Below, one piece after another: positions 1 to 6,440 of a stretch of DNA of 12,003 bases. This stretch comes from Terriglobales bacterium (lineage in GTDB: Bacteria; Acidobacteriota; Terriglobia; Terriglobales; Acidobacteriaceae), in the NCBI GenBank assembly GCA_019241735.1, contig JAFAWN010000333.1, positions 1 to 12,003 on the forward strand. The letters are read 5' to 3'. Position numbers and translations under genes: made by a program. Position 1 is the stretch's first letter, and the number at the start of each line of letters is the position of its first letter. Under the pieces are notes generated by a model that did no database searches, was not told the origin of the DNA, and saw only the letters and a program-made list of their open reading frames with translations.

Positions 1-35
1 AAGCCTATCGGAAGCCTTCCAGTGGCGCAACTATT

Positions 36-78
36 ATTGCCTTACAGCGTGGGCTTGGCGCCGCGTCACCAAGGCAAT
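36..78. other. Inverted repeat just past the dipeptidase gene
   Basis: ATTGCCTT (36-43) and AAGGCAAT (71-78) form a perfect 8-base inverted repeat around a GC-rich 27-base interior. It starts at the stop codon of the minus-strand dipeptidase gene, so it could fold at the 3' end of that transcript. No clear U-run follows on the minus strand, so a classic intrinsic terminator is not established. Bases 1-77 hold no gene that I can see. Confidence 0.3.
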
Positions 79-1454
79 CAAGCGGCCGCCAACTTCTCGA
101 AGAACAGGCAGATTGATTCGATCCCACGGTAAAAATTCGGGATGTGAAATTTCTCGTTCGGTGCGTGCAGGTTATCGTCCGGCAGCCCGAATCCCATCAT
201 CACGGAGGGGGTTTTTAGCACATTCTGGAAATCGGCAACGACGGGAATCGAACCGCCGGAGCGAATGAAAACTGTATCCTTCTTGAACACTTCGCGCATG
301 GCTTCGGTGGCCGCCTTGATGTAGCGATTATCGGTCCCAACCACACATGCAGGTCCACTGCTCCACAATTTAATACTTGTCTGGATCCCGGCGGGAGTGA
401 GTTTCTTTACGTAGTTCTTATATTTTTTGAAGATATCGTCGGGATCTTGGTTTGGTACTAATCGCATTGAAACTTTGGCGCACGCCTTTGCTGGGATAAC
501 AGTCTTCGCCCCCGCCGCGGTGAAACCACCGGGCATACCGTGCACTTCCAGGGTGGGGCGGGCCCAGGTGCGGTACAGTACAGAGAATCCAGGCTCTCCG
601 GTCAATGCCGTCGATCCGACCTCGGTCTTCCGGTAGTGTTCTTCCTCGAAAGGCAATCGCTTCCAGGCTTGCAGTTCGGCTTTTGTCGGAGCTTTCACAT
701 CTTTATAGAATCCTGGAATCAGAATTCGCCCCTTGGCGTCCTTCAGCTTGCTGATGATCTCGATCAGGGCAAAAAAAGGATTCGGCGCGGCGCCGCCATA
801 CATGCCGGAATGCAAGTCGATTTTCGCGCCAACTGCTGTGATCTCGGTGTAGACCAGGCCGCGCAGCCCCACGCACAGCGTAGGGAGGTCAGGCGCGAAC
901 AATTCGGTATCGCAGACTAGAGCGAAGTCGGCGGCAAGTTTTGATTTATTCTTTCTTAGAAAGTCGGCAATCGACTCCCCTCCGACTTCTTCTTCGCCCT
1001 CGATAATGAACCTGACGTTGATCGGAAGCTTGCCGTCATGGGATTTCATCAGAGCTTCGATGGCTTTTATCTGCATCCAGAGCTGGCCCTTATCATCGAC
1101 CGCGCCACGCGCGTAAAGATTGTCATTTCTCTCGGCTGGCTCGAATGGCGGAGTGATCCATTCGTCCAGCGGATCTGGAGGCTGCACGTCGTAGTGGGCG
1201 TAGCAAAGCGCAGTGGGGCGCCCCGGAGCCTTGAGCCAGTCCGCGTAAATCAAGGGATGCCGCTTGGTAGAGATGAGCTGGACATTTTGCATTCCAATCC
1301 GGCGCAGGTCGCTCACCACGAATTCGGCCGCCTTGCGCACGTCATTGTCGTGCTCGGGGAGCGTGCTGATGCTGGGAATACGCAACAGGTCTTTTAACTC
1401 TCCCAGGAATCTTTTCTGATTCTGGCGGGCGTAGCTGACCGCGGCGGAGGCCAT
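78..1454 (-). CDS. M20 family metallo-dipeptidase
   Basis: This is a cytosolic zinc peptidase of the M20 (ArgE/DapE/CPG2, carnosinase-like) family, expected to hydrolyse dipeptides or similar amides. At 458 residues it has the usual family length and no signal peptide. The metal and catalytic motifs are present in order: YAHYDVQP with H87 (metal) and D89 (catalytic), RGAVDDKG with D120, the EGEEEVGG stretch with the catalytic/metal pair E155-E156, CDTE with D182, and NLHAPNE with H430 near the C-terminus. The middle part (roughly 200-320) corresponds to the lid/dimerisation domain. The ATG is preceded by AGGAGA at a 7-base spacing, which fixes the start. It lies 64 bases downstream of the thiO-like gene on the same strand and may be co-transcribed with it. 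The exact substrate cannot be read from the sequence. Confidence 0.93.
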   Translation of the reverse strand: MASAAVSYARQNQKRFLGELKDLLRIPSISTLPEHDNDVRKAAEFVVSDLRRIGMQNVQLISTKRHPLIYADWLKAPGRPTALCYAHYDVQPPDPLDEWITPPFEPAERNDNLYARGAVDDKGQLWMQIKAIEALMKSHDGKLPINVRFIIEGEEEVGGESIADFLRKNKSKLAADFALVCDTELFAPDLPTLCVGLRGLVYTEITAVGAKIDLHSGMYGGAAPNPFFALIEIISKLKDAKGRILIPGFYKDVKAPTKAELQAWKRLPFEEEHYRKTEVGSTALTGEPGFSVLYRTWARPTLEVHGMPGGFTAAGAKTVIPAKACAKVSMRLVPNQDPDDIFKKYKNYVKKLTPAGIQTSIKLWSSGPACVVGTDNRYIKAATEAMREVFKKDTVFIRSGGSIPVVADFQNVLKTPSVMMGFGLPDDNLHAPNEKFHIPNFYRGIESICLFFEKLAAA

Positions 1455-1518
1455 GATTTGTTCTCCTGAAACGAAGGTTAAGTATATCGGAAGGGGCTTC
1501 GCTGTCCGCTGACGAGAG

Positions 1519-2568
1519 TTAACTGGTGAAGCGTCCGGGTGAAAAGTGGGAGATGTCGTAATCCAGTTTCGCGCCGGTTATCAGCTGCGCCATTAATTGT
1601 CCGGTGATGGGGGCAAGCAGAATACCATTGCGTAAGTGTGCAGTCGCGACAAAGTATCCTGGAATGTCCGTCGCGGCTAATATCGGCAAGCCATCTGGGG
1701 CTCCGGGGCGCAGCCCCGCCCACGCCTCGATTACGGCCGCGTGCTGTAATTGAGGAACAAGATCGATGGCAGCCTGGCGGAGACTTTCAATTGTGCCCGT
1801 ATGCGTGCGCTTATCGAATCCTGCTTTTTCAACCGTGGCGCCAATTAGAATCCGGCCATCGCTGCGCGGAACCAGATAAACATCACTGGAGCGGATTACG
1901 TGCTTCAGATGGAAGCCGCTGGCGACTGACAACATTTGTCCTTTTACCGGCCGGACTGGCAGGCCATGCGGAGCGATTTCGCCTGACCACGCCCCCGCGC
2001 AGTTCACTACGATCCGGCTTTTATAGTCTGTCCCGGCAGTACTTACCCCGTCCACGGTCCCACGGAATACGAATAGGGAACTGACCGATGTCTGGGAAAG
2101 AATCTCTATTCCCCGATGCTTTGCCGTCTTTGCAGCTGCCACCACAAGCTTGTGCGGATCGACGCTGCGTTCCTTTAAAAAGAGCGCAGGCTTGCTTGAA
2201 TGTAGCGCGGGCTCGAATTTAGTGAGAGCCTGGGGAGAAACTAGTTTGCAGCCGCCTGGCAGCGGCACATCATGTTCGAGAAGCGCCAGCGTCCCCTGAT
2301 CTCGCAGGTCAGCTTTGATTCCGGATTCGCTCTCCAACTCCGCTACAAATTCCGGATACATCTGAGCACTGGCAGTGGCAAGTGGCCGCAACACAGAGGG
2401 TAGATCGATGGCGCAATCGGCCAGCATTCCTGCCGCTGCGCCTGACGCCTCGCAGCCCGGCTGGCCCCGCTCGATCACCAGTACATCCACGCCGCACTTC
2501 CGCAGAGCGAGGGCTGCCGACAGCCCGATGATTCCGCCGCCGATGACAATTGCGTCCCACGTCTTCAC
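1519..2568 (-). CDS. thiO: Glycine oxidase-like FAD amine oxidase (ThiO family)
   Basis: This FAD enzyme of the DAO/glycine oxidase family oxidatively deaminates glycine or similar small amines. In thiamine synthesis ThiO supplies the iminoglycine used for the thiazole ring. The 349-residue protein starts with a Rossmann dinucleotide site, IGGGIIG (residues 9-15), followed by an acidic residue in VIERG. It has GAAAGMLA near residue 43, the VKGQML strand, AGLRPGAPDG with R287, and LRNGILLAPITG with R313. The last two match glycine oxidase signature regions that hold substrate-binding Arg. The start is GTG with no visible Shine-Dalgarno sequence, and no other usable start exists before the in-frame stop of the upstream gene 48 bases away. 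No thiC, thiG, thiS or thiE gene and no TPP riboswitch is visible nearby, so a thiamine role is not supported by context. A related amino-acid oxidase is the alternative. Confidence 0.85.
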   Translation of the reverse strand: MKTWDAIVIGGGIIGLSAALALRKCGVDVLVIERGQPGCEASGAAAGMLADCAIDLPSVLRPLATASAQMYPEFVAELESESGIKADLRDQGTLALLEHDVPLPGGCKLVSPQALTKFEPALHSSKPALFLKERSVDPHKLVVAAAKTAKHRGIEILSQTSVSSLFVFRGTVDGVSTAGTDYKSRIVVNCAGAWSGEIAPHGLPVRPVKGQMLSVASGFHLKHVIRSSDVYLVPRSDGRILIGATVEKAGFDKRTHTGTIESLRQAAIDLVPQLQHAAVIEAWAGLRPGAPDGLPILAATDIPGYFVATAHLRNGILLAPITGQLMAQLITGAKLDYDISHFSPGRFTS

Positions 2569-2616
2569 TACTGCATTGTAGAAGAGGGGCGATGGCGAGG
2601 AGCAGCGGTCAGTAGC

Positions 2617-3123
2617 TTACAGCTTGCTTAGGAAGTCAATAATTTCTGGTTGGTTCCAATTGACTGCGCCGATGAATTTGCGGCGTACGATGCCATTGCG
2701 GTCGATGATGTAGGTTTCGGGAAACTTGAAAGTGCCGTACAGGCTGTTACTTTTCTGGCTCGAATCCCGCAGCGTAAAAAGGTTGACATTGTTTACTTTG
2801 AGAAATCTTCGATAGGCGGTTTCATCCGCATCCACGCTGACCGCGAATACAGTTACGTCGCGGTTCTTCATCCTTTGCTGCATCTCAACCAGCGATGGCA
2901 TCTCTTCAATACAGGGAGGGCACCAGGTGGCCCAGAAGTTCAGGACGACAACCTTGCCGCGAAAATCTCTAAGGCTCACGTTACGGTCGCCATCCGCAAT
3001 GGAAAAATCTGGCGCGAGGGTTCCGATCCGCGGGGGACGGGAGCCGCTGTGGCATCCCGCCAGCAGTAGCGTGAAGCAGCAGATCACGGCGCTGTATCGC
3101 ACAAAGTTATAATACCTAAACAC
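2617..3123 (-). CDS. TlpA/ResA-type thioredoxin-like lipoprotein
   Basis: This is a membrane-anchored thiol-disulfide oxidoreductase facing the periplasm, of the type that reduces disulfides in apocytochromes or other exported proteins. It has a lipoprotein signal peptide ending in LLAGC (lipidated Cys24), then a thioredoxin fold with NFWATWCPPC (active-site C68 and C71) and the cis-proline loop FPETYIID (P135). The 168-residue length is typical of the group. The longest reading starts at GTG 3123, directly beside the ATG of the divergent glycosyltransferase gene. An in-frame GTG at 3102-3100 (residue 8) still leaves a complete signal peptide and puts the TATTAT-like element upstream of the start, so it is a serious alternative. 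No cytochrome c biogenesis genes are present, so the partner is unknown. It is probably co-transcribed with the thiO-like gene. Confidence 0.9.
   Translation of the reverse strand: MFRYYNFVRYSAVICCFTLLLAGCHSGSRPPRIGTLAPDFSIADGDRNVSLRDFRGKVVVLNFWATWCPPCIEEMPSLVEMQQRMKNRDVTVFAVSVDADETAYRRFLKVNNVNLFTLRDSSQKSNSLYGTFKFPETYIIDRNGIVRRKFIGAVNWNQPEIIDFLSKL
3107..3114. promoter_or_regulatory. Possible symmetric (bidirectional) -10 element
   Basis: TATAAT (3108-3113) on the plus strand matches a perfect -10 hexamer and predicts a start near 3120, only a few bases before the ATG at 3124. The overlapping minus-strand reading is TATTAT (3114 to 3109), predicting a start near 3102, where an in-frame GTG of the TlpA-like gene lies. 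The core TTATAA (3107-3112) is palindromic. I see no convincing -35 hexamer on either side, which lowers the confidence. Confidence 0.4.
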
Positions 3124-4200
3124 ATGACGCTGGAGATTTCAGGGTCGACGAGTGTTGCTGTCTCGATAATTATTCCTGCGCGCGACGAAGAGAGCAGACT
3201 TCGCGCCTGCCTGGAATCATTGATTACTCAAGAGGGTGTTAAATTTGAAATTCTCGTAGTAAACGACGGTTCCACGGATCGCACCGAAGAAATCGCGCTC
3301 TCTTTTCCGGGAGTCACTGTGGTTGATCCCGGGCAATTGCTTGAGAGGTGGACCGGAAAAACCCATGCCATGGCAGTCGGAGCCGCGCATACGCAAGGCA
3401 AATGGCTGCTGTTCACTGACGCTGACACGGTTCATCGTCCACAATCGCTGAAGCGCGCGCTGAGCGAAGCTAATCGACACGGGGCTGCGATGTTGTCTTA
3501 TTCCCCTAAACAATACGCATCTGGGTTTCTCAATAACGCGGTTATGGCGGTAATATTCGCCGAATTGGCGACGGCTTATCCGCCGCACGCTGTCACGGAT
3601 CCAGCCTCTACTGTCGCGGCGGCCAACGGGCAATACCTGCTAATTTCGCGTGAAGCTTACGACGCAGTAGGAGGATACGCAGCCATGGGATCCTCACTTC
3701 TCGAGGACGTGGCGATGGCCAAAGCCGTGAAGCAATCAGGACGAAAGATAGTGTTCCGATACGGCGGCGACGCAGTTTCGACCTATATGTACAAAAATTT
3801 CTCCGAGCTTCGGGAAGGCTGGACCAAGAATCTTGTCTTACTGTTTCCCAACCCGATTGCAATCTCGCTATTGCGCGCCGCAGAGTTTTTTCTTATGGCC
3901 GGCGGAGCGGTAACGGCGGTAATTGCAGCGATAAAGGGACAAACCCCGGTCGCAATCGCGGCGGTTGCGGTCATGGCAACCGCACTAGGATTATCAATTC
4001 GAAGAATCCGCAAATCACATTTCCCGTCGCATATCGTTGCCCTTTCTTCAATTGGACTTCCTATATTTTCGTATCTGGTCTTGCGCTCATTTATTTTTCA
4101 TCGTCTGGGGAGGGTAAGCTGGAAGGGAAGAACCTACGCTACGAGAGTCCCGGGCATTGCCAGGCTTGAACCGGGTTTCCGGACGACGAGGGCGGGATGA
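3124..4200 (+). CDS. GT2 family glycosyltransferase with C-terminal membrane segments
   Basis: This is an inverting family 2 glycosyltransferase that moves a sugar from a nucleotide-sugar to an unknown acceptor at the cytoplasmic face of the membrane. The GT-A domain shows SIIIPARDEE (about 14-23), VVNDGSTDRT (about 45-54) and the metal-binding FTDADT (about 97-102). LLEDVAMAKAVKQSG supplies the usual ED acidic motif, and YKNFSELREGWTKN sits in the QxxRW-like place. Hydrophobic segments follow at roughly 240-295 and 305-325, then a basic tail containing WKGRTY. That layout resembles carotenoid/terpenoid glycosyltransferases such as CrtQ or CruC. It is the first gene of the plus-strand block and its TGA overlaps the next ATG by 4 bases, so it is translationally coupled to pterin genes. 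Either the linkage is incidental or the sugar goes onto a pterin or lipid partner; the sequence does not decide this. Confidence 0.88.
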   Translation: MTLEISGSTSVAVSIIIPARDEESRLRACLESLITQEGVKFEILVVNDGSTDRTEEIALSFPGVTVVDPGQLLERWTGKTHAMAVGAAHTQGKWLLFTDADTVHRPQSLKRALSEANRHGAAMLSYSPKQYASGFLNNAVMAVIFAELATAYPPHAVTDPASTVAAANGQYLLISREAYDAVGGYAAMGSSLLEDVAMAKAVKQSGRKIVFRYGGDAVSTYMYKNFSELREGWTKNLVLLFPNPIAISLLRAAEFFLMAGGAVTAVIAAIKGQTPVAIAAVAVMATALGLSIRRIRKSHFPSHIVALSSIGLPIFSYLVLRSFIFHRLGRVSWKGRTYATRVPGIARLEPGFRTTRAG

Positions 4201-4622
4201 TTTATCTCACGCGAAAGGCGGAGTTTTCCGCTTCGCATTACTATCACAACCCGAATTTCACCCCGGAAGAGAACCACCGCATTTTTGGCAAATGCAATAA
4301 TCCCAACGGTCATGGTCACAATTACACATTAGAAGTTACGGTGAAGGGCGAAGTGGATTCTCGCTCCGGATTCGTGGTGGATCTGAAACAATTGAAGGAA
4401 ACCATGCATTTTGAAGTGCTGGATGCTCTCGATCACCGCTTCCTCAACAAAGAGGTGCCGGAATTTCGCACACTGATACCCACAACTGAAAATTTAGCGA
4501 TTTCTATATGGCAGCGACTTAAACCTAAACTGAAGACTGCGCAGTTGCACCGGGTGCGGGTGTATGAGACGGCGGACTTGTTCGTGGATTTTTACGGTGA
4601 AGATTCCCAGGACAGCGAGTGA
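4197..4622 (+). CDS. 6-pyruvoyl-tetrahydropterin synthase, copy 1 (catalytically complete)
   Basis: PTPS/QueD family (COG0720). It converts 7,8-dihydroneopterin triphosphate to 6-pyruvoyl-tetrahydropterin (BH4 route) or, in QueD members, to 6-carboxy-tetrahydropterin (queuosine route). At 141 residues the length is normal. Zinc ligands H14 (FSASH), H39 and H41 are present, with catalytic C33 in GKCNNPNGHGHNY. The Cys-x5-His-x-His spacing is that of eukaryote-like PTPS, not the Cys-x3 spacing of typical QueD. D79-H80 (LDHRFLN) supply the rest of the triad and E124 (VYETAD) the pterin anchor. The ATG overlaps the glycosyltransferase stop (ATGA) and has GAGG five bases upstream. Its own stop overlaps the next GTG. 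Together with FolE downstream this favours a biopterin-type role. Some PTPS members are promiscuous, so QueD activity cannot be excluded. Confidence 0.93.
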   Translation: MIYLTRKAEFSASHYYHNPNFTPEENHRIFGKCNNPNGHGHNYTLEVTVKGEVDSRSGFVVDLKQLKETMHFEVLDALDHRFLNKEVPEFRTLIPTTENLAISIWQRLKPKLKTAQLHRVRVYETADLFVDFYGEDSQDSE

Positions 4623-5041
4623 AGGCCCACCTCACCCGTCGGTATCACTTTTCGGCATCGCACCGGTTGCACAGTGCGGAAATGCCTGCGGACGAGAATG
4701 TTGCGGTGTATGGAAAATGCAACAATCCCTACGGACACGGCCACAACTACGCTCTCGAGGTAACAGTGAGCGGACCAGTCGTTAAGTCCACCGGGATGGT
4801 TTGCAATCTGGCCGACTTGGATGATTTCGTTCAGCGCGAGATTTTGCAGCGTATGGATATTCAGAACTTGAATATGCTGCCTGATTTCGCCGCCACGGTC
4901 CCGACCAGCGAAAACCTCTGCGTCGTAATTTACGAGATATTGCAGCGTGGATTTCATCATGCCCATCCGGAAAAGGTGAGGCTCGAAGAGACTATGATGA
5001 ATTCCTTCGAATATGCGGGAGGGAAAGAAGTTCGAAGGTAG
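4619..5041 (+). CDS. 6-pyruvoyl-tetrahydropterin synthase paralogue, copy 2 (catalytic His replaced)
   Basis: This is a second PTPS-family protein of 140 residues, in tandem with copy 1. It retains zinc ligands H15, H40 and H42, catalytic C34 in GKCNNPYGHGHNY, and E124 near the C-terminus (LEETMMN). Where copy 1 has D79-H80 and animal PTPS has Asp-His, this protein reads MDIQNLN, so the Asp is kept (D80) and the His is replaced by I81 (codon ATT, 4859-4861). The flanking residues NLADL and PTSENL align cleanly, so misalignment is unlikely. The GTG start overlaps the stop of copy 1 (GTGA), with AGGA six bases upstream. PTPS works as a hexamer with triads shared between subunits. The copy may therefore be a hetero-oligomer partner, a changed-specificity enzyme or a decaying duplicate. 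Intact motifs elsewhere and tight coupling argue against decay. Confidence 0.92.
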   Translation: MKAHLTRRYHFSASHRLHSAEMPADENVAVYGKCNNPYGHGHNYALEVTVSGPVVKSTGMVCNLADLDDFVQREILQRMDIQNLNMLPDFAATVPTSENLCVVIYEILQRGFHHAHPEKVRLEETMMNSFEYAGGKEVRR

Positions 5042-5083
5042 AGGAGTTTTCGCGAGTCTTCAGTCGCTCGATTGGAACTAAGC

Positions 5084-5680
5084 ATGAATCCTGTTGGAAC
5101 CCGGACCGTGACCAGCGCCACCTTTGAAGAATTGGTGCGCGAAGTACTAGTTCGCCTGGGCGAAGACCCGGCGCGCGAAGGCCTGGTACGGACCCCGGAA
5201 CGAGTGCATCGGGCTTACGAATACCTGACCAAAGGTTACAAAGAAGATCCTGAAGAGATGCTGAAGAATGCGCTCTTCACCGTGACGTACGACGAAATGG
5301 TGATCGTAAAAGATGTTGAGATGTTCAGCCTCTGCGAGCACCATATGCTTCCGTTCTTCGGAAAGGTCCACGTGGCCTATATTCCTAATGGCCGGGTGAT
5401 TGGGCTGAGTAAGATTCCCCGATTGATTGAAATTTTTTCGCGACGCCTGCAGATACAGGAACGCCTGACGACCCAGATTGCAGAAACCATCCAAAGCGCG
5501 ATTGAGCCTCAGGGAGTGGGGGTGGTAATTGAGGCGCGCCATCTCTGCATGATGATGCGCGGGGTGGAGAAGCAGCATTCCGCCGCGGTTACTTCCGCGA
5601 TGCTGGGATGCTTCCGCGAAGAACAAGAGACGCGCACGGAATTCCTTTCCCTTATCCACAGTCGCGGTAACGGAATCTAG
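5084..5680 (+). CDS. folE: GTP cyclohydrolase I (FolE, type IA)
   Basis: FolE converts GTP to 7,8-dihydroneopterin triphosphate plus formate, the entry step to folate, biopterin and other pterins, and is a cytosolic homodecamer. The 198-residue protein has the whole family signature: LVRTPERVHRAY, then SLCEHHMLPFFGKVHVAY with zinc ligands C84 and H87, GLSKIPRLIEIFSRRLQIQERLT, and the third ligand C155 in ARHLCMMMRGVEKQ. I chose the ATG at 5084. A longer in-frame TTG start at 5072 adds four residues, but GGA at 5074-5076 sits well for the ATG. The gene begins 42 bases after PTPS copy 2, and its product is the direct PTPS substrate, so the three genes make a metabolic unit. No folB, folK or folP is nearby, which points to a pterin rather than a folate operon. 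Confidence 0.96.
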   Translation: MNPVGTRTVTSATFEELVREVLVRLGEDPAREGLVRTPERVHRAYEYLTKGYKEDPEEMLKNALFTVTYDEMVIVKDVEMFSLCEHHMLPFFGKVHVAYIPNGRVIGLSKIPRLIEIFSRRLQIQERLTTQIAETIQSAIEPQGVGVVIEARHLCMMMRGVEKQHSAAVTSAMLGCFREEQETRTEFLSLIHSRGNGI

Positions 5681-5700
5681 TTCTTATATATTTAGAAGCC

Positions 5701-6426
5701 GTGGCAAGCGACTCAACCCTCCGCAAAAAAGTTGCTCTGGTTACGGGCGCCACCCAAGGGATTGGTCTGGCCATCGCGCGCACCCTGGCCGCAGCGGGAT
5801 GCCATTTAATTATCTCCAGCCGTAGCGAGCCTCGCCTGCGGCGAATCGAAAAAGAAATGACTGCTGACGGAATCTCCGTGTTAGCTCTGGCCTGCGATGT
5901 GCGCGATCCGGTTGCAATCGATGATTTACTTGCGGCTACGCGAGCGCGCTTTCGTCACATCGACATCCTGATCAACAATGCCGGACTCGGGCAGCCCAAT
6001 ATAAGCGTCGCAAAGATGCCACTTCAGTTGTGGCGGGACGTCATTGAAACAAATCTAAACGGAATGTTCCTGGTAACCAAAGCTGCCTTGCCGCTCATGA
6101 AACCGGGTTCCAGCATCGTCAATAATCTGTCGTTTTCGGCGAAAAGAATTTTTCCGGGGTCCTCTGCCTACACCGCTTCGAAACACGGCGGCCTGGGATT
6201 TACCAATACCCTGAGGGAAGAATTGCGGCCGCGCGGAATCCGGGTGATTGCGCTGTTGCCGGGTGCCACCAACACTCCCATGTGGCAGACGATCTGGCCG
6301 CAAGCTCCGAAGAAAAAGATGATGACGCCGGAAACGGTCGCGACCGCGGTTGTAAACGCGCTTAGTATACCCGCAAATTCGACCGTGGAAGAGTTAACTA
6401 TTGTCCCCACGGCTGGAGCTCTCTAG
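5701..6426 (+). CDS. Classical SDR oxidoreductase, candidate pterin reductase
   Basis: This is a short-chain dehydrogenase/reductase of 241 residues. It has the NAD(P)-binding TGATQGIG (15-22), NNAG (92-95), and a complete catalytic tetrad N118, S144, Y157 and K161 (YTASK). PGATNTPMW follows the active site. SSRSE after the second strand places R41 where NADPH-preferring SDRs have a basic residue. The substrate is not readable from sequence. Its place 20 bases after folE, in a block with two PTPS genes, suggests a sepiapterin-reductase-like step (6-pyruvoyl-tetrahydropterin to tetrahydrobiopterin) or dihydropterin reduction, but this is inferred from neighbours only. The start is GTG with a weak AGAAG just upstream; no other start lies before the cofactor motif. 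It ends 14 bases from the convergent gcdH gene. A 3-oxoacyl-ACP reductase-like or unrelated SDR function remains possible. Confidence 0.9.
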   Translation: MASDSTLRKKVALVTGATQGIGLAIARTLAAAGCHLIISSRSEPRLRRIEKEMTADGISVLALACDVRDPVAIDDLLAATRARFRHIDILINNAGLGQPNISVAKMPLQLWRDVIETNLNGMFLVTKAALPLMKPGSSIVNNLSFSAKRIFPGSSAYTASKHGGLGFTNTLREELRPRGIRVIALLPGATNTPMWQTIWPQAPKKKMMTPETVATAVVNALSIPANSTVEELTIVPTAGAL

Positions 6427-6440
6427 AAATCAGGGCATGG

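Noticed and set aside
427..1397. Plus-strand open frames opposite the dipeptidase gene
   Set aside because: They are low-complexity shadow translations without ribosome binding sites. The minus-strand frame carries all M20 catalytic motifs.
4619..5041. PTPS copy 2 as a pseudogene
   Set aside because: The frame is intact and of normal length, has a good ribosome binding site and stop-start coupling, and keeps zinc ligands, catalytic Cys and the pterin-anchor Glu. Only one key residue differs.
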